From the NCBI RefSeq assembly GCF_000715075.1, contig NC_134087.1, forward strand, positions 154,739,436 to 154,803,435: a stretch of 64,000 nucleotides of DNA, written 5' to 3'. The stretch comes from Nicotiana tabacum (Eukaryota > Streptophyta > Magnoliopsida > Solanales > Solanaceae). The position numbers and the translations under genes were made by a program. The notes beneath the pieces were generated by a model. It had not been told where the DNA came from. It ran no database searches and worked only from the letters and a program-made list of their open reading frames with translations. Of this stretch, positions 12,008 through 24,384 are shown piece after piece. How positions within the stretch are numbered: the first letter of the stretch is position 1; each line of letters begins with the position of its first letter.

Positions 12008-14431
12008 TATCACGCCCCCAACCTTGGGAGGCATGACCGGCGCTCAATCGAGTGACCCCAACTGAGCAAGCCTTATTAAACACTTCCTACCCAACTCAAT
12101 ATGATTAAGAAAACCATGATTTCATTTATTTACACGAGGAAAGATAGTACATTCAACGTTGTTAGTTCATTTTATATCATAACGTTAAGACATAGTTAAG
12201 TTCCAAGATTCAATACAATTACACATTATAGAAGCAAGAGTTAGAATTACAACATAGTTCGTAGACCTATCCAACACCCGTACATAACCCATACATATGT
12301 CTACGGAGCCTCTAAAGATACAAAAGACAAGTATGACAATGCTGGCAACAAGGCTCCGACTATACCTCAAAAGTGGCAGTCCACAACAAAAGATGTACAA
12401 TATAACCCCTTGAAGGAGAAAGGGGCTCACCAAGACTTTGAGAACAAGGTACTCCGCTACGCGCGATCGGCACTATCTACAATGGAGCCACCTACATTCA
12501 TTTAAAATGTAGCGCCCCCGGCAAAAGGGATGTTAGTACCATGGAACAGTACTCGTATGTATAACTAAACACCATCTAGTTAGAAAGAACTTTCATACCC
12601 AACATAAAGAAATCACAAGTATAACTCAAAAGCTTTAAACGATCACAACATTATCAAGGTAAGAGAATCATATAATTTTCACATTTGTTTCCACAACCTT
12701 TAGTTTGGGGCATTTCATACTGTTCATCGTTGTTCACTATACCACTGCTAGCTTGAGCGGAGTCCGATCTCGACCCGATCGACTAGGTTGCCTCATTTAG
12801 GACATGTACCTCAATCACAATCTCATTCTCACTTTTCGAAATTCAATATCAGCACAATACCACCATGTGTGCGGCATGGCGTTCGATCACAGACCGATCG
12901 GCTAGGCCGCCTTACCAAGGCGTTTCCCTTTTCCATCAATCATCTCAATTCAATCTTTGTTTCATATATATCATTTCATGGGCACTTGGGGCCACAACTA
13001 TCACGTCATATATTTGGCATTATGCCACATTTCATATCATTCCCAATTTCAATGTTAGATTTGTAATTTAGAGTAATAGGTGCACACATGAGCAAATGAC
13101 ACTGTAAGCATAGAGGATACTTCACATAGATCGCACAACATATGCAGCTTCAATCTCAATTTAAGGTCTAAGCATTTCTTTACATCATATTCCTTGCCTC
13201 TTTTCAAGTTATCAAGAATAGCACATGGATCATATCGAGACACATCTTTCACGCATATAAGGTTGCAACCCCAAATTCGTGAAACTACAATAAATACAAC
13301 AATTCAACTTTAATCTTACCCTATTTACACAAACACTGATGGAGCTCAATTTTTAAAAGACGGGGTTTTAGCCATACATACCTCAACTGAGCTTTCCTTA
13401 ATCATATAATGTTCTAGAATGTTCGCACTTCAATCTATTTAAGAAATATAGCACAATTGAACCCATAATCAGGAAAAGATCATAATCTAAGCTCACTTGA
13501 GCATTTTATCAAGCATTGAGTGTTCATTAAAGCCTAATGGTCCTTTTATGCAGGATTACACTTAGCTCATTCCCCATGCTTCTCTATTTATAATTTGCCC
13601 ATATCTTCTAAGAACACATGCATCTAATGCAATCACCCTTATCCCCATAAATTTCCTCACAAATGACCCCTTATAGCTATGTATAAAATTAAGAGCTAAT
13701 GTGATGAAGTCTTACCTCATGGGATGAAGGTTTTGGTGCTCCACTTGATTATCTTCAATGTTTTTAACAAGGATTTGTGGATCACTTTTTGATGAAAGGC
13801 ACTTCCCCTCTCTTAGACCCTCCCTCTCACTCTAAAAGCACCAGGAATCGGCTCAAAATGAGCTATTGCACAGAATATAACGATAGGGGGTTGGGTTTAA
13901 AATTTAGAAATCTGGAGCCTCGACTCAGATCTGCGATCGCATATGCGATTGAAAAATTGATATGCGGCCCGCAGAATGGTCCGCAAAAATGCTCCCAAAA
14001 ACCTGAACAATTTTCCTGGGTATGGGACCAGAATGCGGTCCGCATACCTGTTCTGCGGTCACAAAATTCACCCCATAATTGATCCTCGCAAAAGTTCCAA
14101 GGGGATTATAAGAAGACTATGCGGCCCGCATATCGATTATGCGATCACATATTTGGCCGCATAGTTTACTTCAAAATGAACCTTCACACTGCCTGACTCT
14201 GCGGTGACTATGCGGTCCGCAGAGCTATTATGCGACTGCAGAGTTGACTGTAGAATCGTACTTTTGTGGAAAACACTATTCTTTAACTTTTTAATGCATA
14301 GATCAATCCATAGGGTCCGAACCGCGATGATCTTGCTCGCTGCGAAGAATGTTTATGAATTTCTAACACATGATCCTAACTTGGCATCACAAGACTCGGG
14401 TTTTTGAGTAGAAATTTCACGGGGCCTTACA
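12008..14431 (-). mobile_element. Solo LTR, gypsy type
   Basis: A 2424-bp insertion absent from the other Ogre-2 LTR (junction near 32634). It is flanked by TTGAC (12003-12007) and TCGAC (14432-14436). In sense it starts TGTAAGGCCCCG and ends GGCGTGATA, so the terminal CA has become TA. No internal genes and no second LTR, so it is a solo LTR left by LTR-LTR recombination. A CGC/GCG dyad cluster lies at 13925-14245. The LTR start on the plus strand contains CCCAACCTTGGG. Confidence 0.85.
13925..14245. repeat. CGC/GCG dyad cluster 2
   Basis: Repeated short dyads with changing cores, such as GCGATCGCATATGCGAT near 13933, GCGGTCCGCAT near 14036, GCGGCCCGCAT near 14122 and GCGGTCCGCAG near 14212. 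It lies about 190-500 nt from the sense start of the solo LTR. Confidence 0.8.
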
Positions 14432-16619
14432 TCGACATAGTGATGAAATATTTAGTAAAACAATATAGAAGTGAAAAGGTTTAGAAATATTTTTTTAAAG
14501 ATAGTAGGAGTTATCGGTTTTGAAATCATTCTTTGAAAAAATCATACTCAGCAAACAACCCAATTAACCATAGAATACCCAGATTTACTTTACAAGTAGA
14601 CTTACAAATAGGGGTTAAGTAATTGGGAACATATAGGTTTGAAACCACATAAATAGGGAAATATTTGGCACAACAAATATACAGAACGACTATGAGTCTG
14701 TTGAACAAAGCAGTTGTGGTAACAAACATTTAAAACATAGGGAAAAATGCAGCAGGATCATGTTGAAGACAAGAGTTTTGTTGAACAAAATTTGACATGC
14801 CATTATGGCCAATAGAATGCATTAGAAGACTAAGTGACTACATGGTTATGACAGTTAAGGGTGGGGTAAGGGAACCAAGTGAACATGTTGGACAAGTATC
14901 AAATAACTAAGTAAAGTATGATATGATGATAACACATAAGGGCAGAATTTAGACATGCTTAATAACAAGAAACCTAGAAACCAATTGAAGAACTAGTACA
15001 GTAACAAGCATGGATGTATAGGCATGGAAGACATAAACTTGAGTTTCAAATTTAAACTAGAGACATACCAGTTAAGGAAGCAAAAATGCAGAATGTAAAG
15101 CAAGTTGAGTTCCACAGTCTAGCCTTGGCTTTCAGCAGGCTAGACAAGCAGTTAGCACAAGTAGTAGATAAGAGAAAACTTTTATCTTTGTGTGTGTGTG
15201 TTTTTGAACTAATTGTTCGTGTTAAGACTGTAGAAGAGAGTCATTTATATAGTAGTTTGAAAACTGGTTAAAAATAAGGCAAGAATCAATTCTTCAGTAA
15301 TTATTGAATTCAGTATAAGAAATTGGTTCGAATCTCCGTTTAATTAAGGGAGTCAGTGTAAACAGTAAAGAGCAGGCAGCAAGTAACGAAAGAAATCATA
15401 CATGGCTAGAGTATAACAAATAAGGAAAGATTTCAAAGCAGTACCAGTACAGAGAATGTAATTAAGGCTAGGTTCAGAAAGTTTTTAAACTAAGGAAACA
15501 ATCAGTAAGAATTAAGTTGCAATGCAGACAAGGCAAGGGGAAATTAATTAAGGCAAGCAACTAATCAAATTAAGTGGAAAGGTAGGAGTCGAGATTTAGT
15601 AGCATAGAGTAGTCGATTAGGACCAAATTCATAAAGCCTTAATTAAGGACACAACTCAGTAGAAATAAGTATTATAGCAAATATGGTAAGAAAATCAGTC
15701 AGCTTAACAAACGGGGCAAAACTTTTAGGGTTTTGAAAGAAAATTATCAATCACCATCAATTAAGGAAACCAGAATCGATCAAAAGGGAGTCATGACTCT
15801 ACTCTTTCAACATATAAATAGAGGAGGTCCACAGACGTAGCAAGAAAACATATTCAAAGCATAGTCACAGAAAGAAGCAAGAGATGAACAAACAAAGGAG
15901 CATAGTCACACAAAAACGACAAAAAGTAGGCTAGGGATTCAGGAAAACATATTCGAAGTAGGCTAATCACAGGACTTCAAGTCAGCAGGCTAACACATAG
16001 AAACAAAGTAAAGATAGCATGCTAACCCTCATAGAAGCAAAGTAAGGAAAATCATGCTAACATTCATAAAAACAAAGTAAAGAAAATCTTAAAAAATAGG
16101 GCTTTTAACAGAGTCAAGTTAAAAGCAGTAAGAGTACAAAATCGGTCAAAACAAACTAGGGAAAAGGTTTAATCATAATGAAATCAGTTAGAACATGCAT
16201 AAAAGAACTCCAAGAAACCCTAGTTTTAGAAAAGAATGACTAAAATCCAAGTAGTTAGTTAAAACAGGAGATTTTTTAAAGAAAATCGCTTAATAATACT
16301 CGAATCACCTCGGATCTATAAAGATCTGAGAAGAATCGAACAATAGCGAACTAGGGTTTTCAGAAAATAGTAGAGATGAAAAGAATCGGCTAAAAACTCA
16401 TGGATTCAAACGAAAAAAAAACAAGAGGAAATCCTTTCTTACAAACGAAAATAGTCGGAGATAGGCCAGTAAACGAGTTTCAAACCTGAGAAGGTTGGCT
16501 TTCCTTAAGATCTTCTCAAGGACTCATGAAGTCGAAGAGCCATGGAGTATAGGAGACTAGAGGTGGTCAGAGAAGGCACGAAAACACCATAGGAAGAAGG
16601 TTCTCGCCGGTGACGGTGA

Positions 16620-16632
16620 TTAGGGTTAGGGT
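16620..16632 (-). promoter_or_regulatory. Telo-box-like word in the Ogre-2 LTR
   Basis: TTAGGGTTAGGGT on the plus strand, kept in the other LTR at 34974-34986. In sense it lies about 275-290 nt downstream of a TATTTAAATA word (16909-16920; 35250-35259). Telo-boxes occur near start sites of plant growth genes; its role here is inference. Confidence 0.45.
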
Positions 16633-17041
16633 GAGTTGAGAGAGAATTTGGAGATGAGAGAGTTTGAGAGCGGCTGTCTCTGAATTATGAGACTAGGGTT
16701 AGGGGTCAAGTAAAATTAAAAAGGAAAGGGTGCGTTTGGACCGTTGATCTAGGAGAACAACGGTCGAGATTAAAAAAGGTAGGTGGGTTCCGGGTTTGGG
16801 TAAGGGTTAATAGGGTATGTGTCGGGTGATTCGGGCGTGAAATTGGGCGTGAAATTGGGCTAGAAAGGGGTCCAATTTTGGATATAATTGAAAGCCAAAT
16901 TTGGTTGTTATTTAAATATCCAATTTCCCCCATTTATATATAAAAAATAATAGCTAATTTCTGTAAAATAAATTAATGCCATAATGATTTAAAATACATA
17001 ATTAACAATTTAAAAATACAGGGTCCAATTTTATGCATATA

Positions 17042-17057
17042 GAATATAATTAAATCT
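17042..17057. repeat. LINE target-site duplication, left copy
   Basis: GAATATAATTAAATCT, repeated with one change at 22149-22164. The other Ogre-2 LTR has a single copy near 35385. Confidence 0.9.
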
Positions 17058-17267
17058 AAAAATTTACGGCGAAACACTAAGTTTGAAAAAAATAAAGAGG
17101 AACCTGCGTTTTAGCTCTGCAGGCGCATGTTAAGCAAGTTTTAGCTAACCTGCGCTTCAGCCATGGCTAAACATAGGAAGAAGCTTCCATCCCCGTTGGA
17201 AGCTAAGGAATATTAAGGAAAGGAGGAAACACTTGCTCACAATCAACCTAGTCGCTGGTTAATAGGA

Positions 17268-18568
17268 ATGGGTAGTGCACCTACAGTTTTTCATAAACCA
17301 GCAAAGGATGGGGAAATTGACGGAACAACAGTGACGCCGGACACATGTATTCAACAGAGATTACTTCCGGTAACTTTTGGTAGTTTTTTGCCACAAAAAT
17401 TTCAGCCAATTAGGGAAGAAATTGAAAAAATGAAGCGCAAACTCTGCTGAAGGAAACCACGGAAGCTGCGCAAGTCCATCGGCGATTGCAATTTTCAGCA
17501 CAGGTAAACTTAGGGCAGATCCGACAAGATATGACATGTCTAGTGGAAGTTGAGAGGAAAAAGGAAGCCATGCAGAAAAATTGAAGCTCTCAAAAGGGGA
17601 AAACATTATGCTATGTACCTCCTGCTATGAGGGATGGTACTTTTGTCGTGCAAATTGAAGATCAGGATACAAAGGGACATGAGACCTACTGGAGCACAGC
17701 TTTGATTGGGTTTGTGCTAGGTGACAACCCTTATGAGAAAGCAATGGACAACTATGTCACAAATGTATGGAGTTTTGTTGAGAAGCCTCAAATTCTATAT
17801 CATGAAGATGGATACAATATTTTTAGGTTTCAAAATACTAAAGATAGGGACTTAGTACTCCAAGCAGGACCTTATACATATCACACCAAGCCTTTTGTGC
17901 TGCAACAATGGAGAATGGATTTCAAATTTGATCTAGGAAGTGTGAGTGTGATTCCCTTGTGGATCACATTTCCAGGTCTACCATTGGGTTTTTGTTCTAC
18001 AGAAGCACTTAGTAAACTATCTAGTGTTGTTGGGAAGCCTTTGTACACTGATAAGATCACTGCTGAAATGGAAAAGGTGTCCTATGCAAGAGTTTTGGTG
18101 GAAACTGACATATCCCAACCACTATCAGATATTTTTGAAATGCAAACTAAGAGGGGAGTAATAATTCAGCAAATTGAATATGAATGGAAGCCAAAGTATT
18201 GTTGTGACTGCATTAGATTTGGGCATAATTCAAACGAATATTGGCTCAAGGAAGTGCATGAAAAGGCAGTGGAAGTAAAAGTCCAACAAAGGGATGCTGG
18301 GAAAAAGAAGAAACAACACAGAGGGACCTTGAAATGGATGCCAAAAGATAAGAGGAAGGATGATGTGATTCAACATACTAGAAATGAAGGGGACATGCAA
18401 CAAACAAATGACAAAGGAGATGGTAAGTTTACTGATAATGGAAAAATGAAAGGGAAAAGTGTACAGCAAAGTGCAGTAGTTATGATGCAGTCCACAAACA
18501 GATTCTCATTGCTGCAGATAGAAGATGATCCAGGGGACGCTAGCCCATCCTGCTTCACCCAAAAATGA
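17268..18568 (+). pseudogene. LINE ORF1 (DUF4283 and zinc-knuckle protein)
   Basis: The largest frame is 17627-18568 (313 codons). It shows a DUF4283-type domain at about residues 5-120, including GFVLGDNPYEKAM, typical of plant L1 ORF1. A knuckle-like CCDCIRFGHNSNEYW sits near residue 190, where the last expected cysteine is replaced. The C-terminal third is lysine-rich. The domain appears to begin upstream: 17268-17450 and nearby frames read as a shifted N-terminus, so the copy carries at least one frameshift. Plant L1 ORF1 proteins bind the LINE RNA. The TGA at 18566-18568 overlaps the ORF2 start in an ATGA. Confidence 0.8.
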
Positions 18569-21500
18569 TCCTATGCACTTGGAATATAAGGGGTCTAAAC
18601 AAGGCCCATAAGCAGAAAGAGTTAAAAATCTTTCTGAGGAAACATAAGGTTGAGTTTATAGGCTGTTTAGAAACAAGAGTAAAGGAAATGAAGGCTAACA
18701 GGATAATGAATAAAGTATGCAGTGATTGGAGATTTTGCTGTAACTACAAGGAACATCCAAATAGAAGGATTTGGCTATTGTGGAAATAAAATGTTGAGGT
18801 GCAGATACTATTGCTTGATGAACAGTTTATACATTGTGAAGTCCAAGAAAGAAGTTCCACTTTCAAGACTTTGATAACTGTGGTGTATGCAAGTAATGAG
18901 GTAAACAAAAGGCAACAGCTATGGGATAAACTTGTGAATTTATGAGCAACTATTAAGGAGAGTTGGCTACTTAGTGGAGACTTTAATAATGTCCTCCACA
19001 CTGATGATAGGATAGGGGCTCCAATTACACAAAGTGAGTTTAAGGGGTTTCAGGATGCAATTATTACCCTGCAACTCACACAATTGAAGAGTTTGGGATG
19101 GTTCTATACTTGGTGCAACAAACAACAACTGGAAAAGAGGGTTTATAGTAGAATTGACTGGGCACTGGGGAATGTTGAGTGGATGCAGAAGTACAGTCAT
19201 ATTGAAGCAGATTTTCTAAATCCTGAGGTGTCAGACCACTTCCCTATTCTACTACAATGCAAGGCTGTGGATCAAAAAAGGAACCTGCATCCTACACCTT
19301 TTAAATTGTATAGCTCTGTGAATGGATCATGCTGACTTTGCAGGCATAGTGGAAAGGGTATGGAATCAAGAGGTAAATGGAGGCAACATCCACAGGGTAT
19401 GGAATAAGCTTAAAGATTTAAAAACTAAACTGAAGGAATTGAACACTTATATGGCTTCCTATAAGCTTCAACTCAATAAGGCCAGGTAGAAACTTGAAGC
19501 CATTCAGAGTGAACTAAAGCACAAACATATGGGTCAAAGGTTGATTGATCAAGAAAAAATGGCTTTGATGGAAGTAGAGAAATGTAGCAGCATAGAGGAA
19601 CAGATTATACATCAGAAATCTAGAGCACTTTGGATAGCTTGTGGAGACTCAAATTCTAAGTATTTCCATGCGCAGTTGAAGCTGAGGACAAACACAAATA
19701 CTATAAACTCTATCTACACTGACTTGGGAGACAAGGTATCTGATCCTATACTGGTGGAGGAAGATTTGTCAAGTTCTTTAGGAAGCTACTAGGGGAGAAT
19801 AACACTACATGTGAATGTCCAAATTCTGAGGCCATACGTCAAGGACCTTGTCTTAATATGCAGCAGAAGGAGGATCTAATCAAAGTAGTTACAAGAGATG
19901 AAATACTTCAGGCAATAAAAGATATGCCCCATGATAAGGCACCATGAGTGGATGGGTTTCCAATTGAATTTTTTACAAGACATTGGCCAATAGTAAGTGA
20001 TGACATATATGAGGCTATGAAGGATTTTTTTGTGACTAGGAGGCTGCATAAAGGAGTGAGAAGTACTGCTATAACACTGATTCCTAAAGTTCAAAATCCT
20101 AGTCGAGTTAAAGACTATAGGCCCATAGCATGCTGTACAACACTGTATAAGATCATCACAAAGGTCCTCACAGCAAGACTAAAACTAGTCAATGGAGGTC
20201 TAATTGGGAGATCACAGTTAGCATTTATAGAAGGTAGAAGTATTACAGACAACATTTTGTTCACACATGAATTGTTCAAAGGATATAATAGAAAGGGTAT
20301 CTCCCTAAGATGTGTTCTTAAAGTGGATTTGAGGAAAGCTTACGACACAGTAGAATGGTGTTTTTTAGAAAGATTGCTTACTGACATAGGGTTTCCTTAC
20401 AAATTCACAAGATAGGTAATGGAATGCATTTCATCAGTTACATATTCTCTAAACATAAATTGTGGACTGACAGCACTTTCAAAGGCAAGAGGGGCATAAG
20501 GCAAGGAGACACAATGTCTCCCTATCTCTTTGTCCTGGCCATGGAGTATTTGCAAAGGGAATTCATGCAATTGACAAAGATGAAAGACTTCAAATTCCAT
20601 CATAGGTGCAAGAAATTGGGTGTGGTACATGTCTGTTTTGCGGATGACTTGCTAATATTTTGCAAGGCTGATATACAATCTGTTAGGATATTAAAATAGC
20701 CTTTTCATAAATTCTCTATGGTATCAGGTCTTCAAGCAAATGCTGACAAGAGTTTTGTCTTTATAGCTGGAGTTTCAATTTGGAACAAAGAGGAAATTTT
20801 ACAAGAGTTGGGGCTCCCTGAAGGCAGCCTACCTTTCAAGTACCTTGGGGTACCATTGGATTCCAAAAAGCTATCCATTGCTCAGTGCTGGCCACTAGTA
20901 GAGAAGGTAACTCAGAAGATAAATTGCTGGACATCGAGATTATTATCATATGCAGGGTGACTTCAATTGATAAGATCAATTTTATTTGGTGTGCAATCGT
21001 ATTGGACACAAATATTTTTATTACAAAAGAAAGTGATGAAGATGATTGAGGCAATCTGCAGATCATTTTTGTGGACTGGTTCAGCTACTGTGTCAAGGAG
21101 AGCTTTGATTTCTTGGGAAACAATATGTTTGCCACATAGTGCAGGGGGCTTAATGTAATGAACATGCTATACTGAAATAAAGCTGCTATTGCAAAGCATT
21201 TATGGGCAGTGGCTAAGAAGAAGGATAGTCTATGGATAAAATGGATGCACATTTACCACATAAAGAACTATACGATTGAAGATATGCCTATACCTAGGAA
21301 TGCAGCCTGGGAAATTAGAAAAAAAAATTGATGCAAGAAGGATGATAAATGAGCTTCAAGGAATTCAACGGGATTTGGAAAGCAGATTGCACCAGCTACA
21401 TAGGGGTAAATTGTTCAGCATTAAAAAATTGTACAGGCTTCAATTCCCTCAACATCAAAAGGTCCAGTGGAAGAGCATTATCTTGTAGCCACACATGCAT

Positions 21501-21959
21501 CCAATATTCAAATTTATACTGTGTCTTGCATTACATAATAGATTGGCAACAGTGGAGAGGCTACTGATGTTTTGTATACAAACTCCACAGCAGTGTATTT
21601 TTTGCGAGCAAGCTGTTGAGACTTTTGACCATCTTTTCTTTGAATGTTCGCTGACAAAAGAACTATGGATGAGGCTGCTAAGATGGTTGGGATATGATAG
21701 ACCTATTTGTGACTGGCAGAGTGAATTCAAATGGGTAAGCAAGAATGCTAAAAGGAGAAATGGACAATGTGCAATAGTTACATGTGTATTTGGCATGCTG
21801 GTGAATGCTATATGGAGAGAAAGAAATAAGCTGAGATTCCAAGGAGGTAAACTGATAATCAACAACATCTGCAAAGAAATAGCTATCCACATACACCTGA
21901 AGGGGGTCTCAATACAAAACTGGAAAGAAGCTCTGCAGAAGATACACCGCTACCCTTAG
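18565..21959 (+). pseudogene. LINE ORF2 (endonuclease, reverse transcriptase, zf-RVT)
   Basis: It starts ILCTWNIRGLNKAHKQKELK, the usual AP-type endonuclease start; LLSGDFNNVL (near 18970) and SDHFPI (near 19235) are further endonuclease motifs. RT motifs follow: a KDYRPIACC region near 20115, SQLAFIEGRSITDNILF near 20215, GDTMSP near 20505 and the catalytic CFADDLLIF near 20640. A zinc finger with CIFCEQAVETFDHLFFEC lies near 21600. The frame is broken by stops (18787, 18943, 19333 and others) and by shifts near 19335, 19795 and 20415, so it cannot make an active enzyme. Known role: target-primed reverse transcription. Confidence 0.9.
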
Positions 21960-22452
21960 TATGCTAGAGTCTTTTACTGGTTTCTTGTGTAATAGCATTA
22001 AAGTACTGGATTGTCATGTATAGTCCTAGCTTAAGAAGGAACCTCGTACTAGAGTTTATAACAAAGGATGAGTATATGGTCAGCATCTACTGAATGTAAT
22101 GTATATTCTTTTGATGGAATGAAATAGAAAAGTTGTTTATAAAAAAAAGAACATAATTAAATCTTAAAGGGGTAATATTGAAATTATGTGCAATTTAGTA
22201 ATTTATAAAAATTACCTTAGCCATATCTTGGCATAATTATAGAAATACAATAGGTGAATTATCAAAACAATAATTTTGGAAATAATTATTGGGGATTTTA
22301 TGGATAAAAGGGGATAAAAATAAATTTGTTTAAAACCTTAAAATTATGGAAAAAATAATAAAAACCTTGGACATACTTATATATGCATATATGTGCTATT
22401 TTGAAGGTATCTTACATATTTAAAATATATAGGGAAATATTGGGTATTAACA

Positions 22453-22466
22453 GCTGCCCTTCTTTA
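22453..22466 (-). other. Polypurine tract of Ogre-2
   Basis: Sense TAAAGAAGGGCAGC lies directly against the 3' LTR start TGTTAATACCC. Position and purine content fit the plus-strand primer. Confidence 0.6.
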
Positions 22467-22564
22467 CTGGGAAGGATGGAAGAGTTGTTGGGTAAAGATA
22501 TGATGGCCAATTTTGACAAAGCGAAATGATTTGGGAAGATTTAGGCCGCACCCTGGCTTCTGAG

Positions 22565-22611
22565 CTGCCTACATATCCCTGGTTTCACAGGAATCAGGCT
22601 GTATGTAGTTC
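22565..22611 (-). repeat. Conserved Ogre hairpin, copy c
   Basis: Outer arms CTACATA (22569-22575) and TATGTAG (22602-22608) pair over seven bases. Inner arms TCCCTG (22576-22581) and CAGGA (22588-22592) pair with one bulge. Located about 110 nt from the 3' LTR. Confidence 0.8.
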
Positions 22612-22854
22612 TGGATCCATTAGCGGAGTATACCGATGAAGCCATTTCAAGAACGGACGCAACATCTAGTGCTGGGTGAGTGAACGGTTTACGAGAATGG
22701 TTAGGTTTTATATGGCTGAGGGAACTGAAGCGGGATCGCTCCTGCCGGGGTAGCCATTGCTCGCCGGCTTACCTACAAATAGAAGCAAAACAAACATATA
22801 TTGCGCATAAATTTAAACATGATGCAAATTCCCATTGGACTATGAATGTTGTCT

Positions 22855-23050
22855 TCGGACGATGAGGATGATGTCCTTAGACCATGATGTACTAGGTCAT
22901 GAAGCATATGATAAGGGATTCGCAAGCCATGACATGATGTTCTCAAACTATGAGGATGGTTCCTCCGAACCATGACGCCTTTGAATAATGATATGCAAAA
23001 GATTGAAAGAGATCCTCGGGCCATGACATGGTGTTCTCGGGCTATGAAGA
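22855..23050. repeat. Degenerate tandem repeat (CATGA / CTATGA words)
   Basis: Imperfect units alternate words like GACCATGA and GTTCTCGGGCTATGA with GATGGTT, about 60-70 bp apart. Confidence 0.5.
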
Positions 23051-23164
23051 TGGTTTTTAGATGAGTTGGCGATATTTCAGCCCATGAAGGATGCAGTAGT
23101 ATGATGCGGACAAGACAGAGCTTTGTCTTGTGAATTGAAGGACAGAACTTGGCCTATAAGAGAA

Positions 23165-23690
23165 GCTAGATAAATAGTGCTTGAGATAATGCTTAGTTTC
23201 GAAGAAATTGGAGGTAGAGCTTAGCCTCGGAAGGCAGAATGAAAGCCTTATGCAAATTGGAAGGCAGAATAGTAACCTTATGCAATGTAGATGCAAATGG
23301 AGGTAGAGCTTAACCTCGGAAGGCAGAATGATAGCCTTATGTAGATTGGAAAGCAGCATGGTAGCCTTATGCGATGCAGATGCAGATGGAGGCAGCGTTT
23401 AGTCTCAAAAGGCAGAATGGTAGCCTTATGCAGATTGGAAGGCAGAATGGTAGCCTTATGTAGATTGGAAGGTAGAATGGTAGCCTTATGAAATGCAGAT
23501 GCAGATGGAGGTAGAGCTTAACCTCGAAAGGCAGAATGGTAGCCTTATGCAAAAATGCAGATAGAGACAACATTTAGTCTCAGAAGGCAGAATGGTATAG
23601 CCTTATGCAATGCGAATAGAGATGGAGACAACGTCTAGTCTCGGAAGGCAGAATGGTAGCCTTATGCAAGAAATAAGAAAACAAATAACA
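23165..23690. repeat. Tandem repeat array in the Ogre-2 3' region
   Basis: The core unit is about 30 bp, GGCAGAATGGTAGCCTTATG plus a variable GCAGATTGGAA linker, in more than ten copies. A longer period adds GGAGGTAGAGCTTAACCTCG every ~120 bp. Each core pairs weakly between GGC and GCC words. Confidence 0.85.
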
Positions 23691-24124
23691 GTAAAGTTTT
23701 CTTAGCTGAGAGCAGATTGCAGCATTGTGATTACTGGGGGAATTGTGACATACGGAACATCACTGATGTGTGCTGATAGCAAATGTTGGCAGGTGCAACG
23801 GTTTTGAGAGTCGTATTCTTGAAAAATGTGTGTCGCATGGGCGTACAGTATGTTTAATGATTTTGCAATCCTAGTGCCTACATCCAAAGAAAAATTGTGA
23901 GTTTTGTAAGGGAGAAGGTTAGTTTGTGTCCCCGCTGGCTTTGCTTGACTTGTTCGGCTTTGATCTGGTGATAGTGTCTGTATCGTTGGGGTAGCGTTGC
24001 TAAAAAAAGTAGTTTCAATAATGACAAGAATGATTTTGTAAAAGCATGACATAAATTGAAAATAGCTTTTAGATGAACCAACGTTTGTGACGTAGTTCAT
24101 GACATTATAACCTCTCTTGCTACA

Positions 24125-24244
24125 GAATTTTGAGGGTCCTCCTCAAAATTCTACCCCAGTTTGATGGGTTGACGTTTCTGACTGTTGCTCGTGCGGCGAT
24201 TAGATGAAATTGCTTTGGAATTTTGAGGGTCCTCCTTAAAATTC
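24125..24244. repeat. Duplicated hairpin downstream of pol
   Basis: GAATTTTGAGG (24125-24135) pairs with CCTCAAAATTC (24141-24151) around GTCCT. A second copy at 24218-24244 has one arm base changed to a wobble. Both are followed by TACCCCAGT. They sit just after the integrase frame, between two motif copies. Confidence 0.85.
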
Positions 24245-24307
24245 TACCCCAGTCTCTAATTGTGGAGGGAAATGAAATTTTATTGAATTGTGACCGAACT
24301 CATAGGG

Positions 24308-24354
24308 CTGCCAACGTATCCCCTTTCAAACGGGAATCAGGTCAGGCGTAGTTC
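24308..24354 (-). repeat. Conserved Ogre hairpin, copy d
   Basis: Outer CAACG (24312-24316) with CGTAG (24347-24351), one mismatch; inner TCCC (24319-24322) with GGGA (24332-24335). It lies 31 nt past the pol stop. Confidence 0.75.
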
Positions 24355-24384
24355 AATTTACATCATATAAGGAAAGCACAAATA

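Larger units (their letters stand above)
17058..22148 (+). mobile_element. L1-type LINE, near full length
   Basis: 5.1 kb, flanked by 16-bp duplications and ending in eight A residues (22141-22148). It carries ORF1 (nucleic-acid binding) and ORF2 (endonuclease, RT, zinc finger). It is inserted in the Ogre-2 3' LTR and is absent from the other LTR. The 5' stretch 17058-17267 is untranslated. The 3' stretch 21960-22140 is non-coding. Confidence 0.92.
10161..22452 (-). repeat. 3' LTR of Ogre-2, interrupted by two insertions
   Basis: Starts TGTCGCGCCCC on the plus strand and ends TATTAACA. It aligns along its length with 30757-35776: compare 10631-10816 with 31262-31447, and 16620-16920 with 34974-35260. 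Interruptions are 12008-14431 and 17058-22148. Short open frames shared by both LTRs are not supported as genes. Non-inserted parts hold no coding sequence. Confidence 0.9.
22467..24384 (-). other. Ogre-2 3' non-coding region
   Basis: About 1.9 kb between the integrase stop and the polypurine tract. It holds two hairpin motif copies (22565-22611, 24308-24354), two tandem arrays (22855-23050, 23165-23690) and a duplicated hairpin (24125-24151, 24218-24244). The open frames here are translations of the arrays, not genes. Confidence 0.7.

Noticed and set aside
16618..16634. Possible interstitial telomere repeat
   Set aside because: Only two units, present at the same place in both Ogre-2 LTRs; it is part of the LTR.
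23165..23690. Spaced repeats that could suggest a CRISPR array
   Set aside because: Plant repeat DNA; spacers are degenerate copies of the same unit, so it is a minisatellite.
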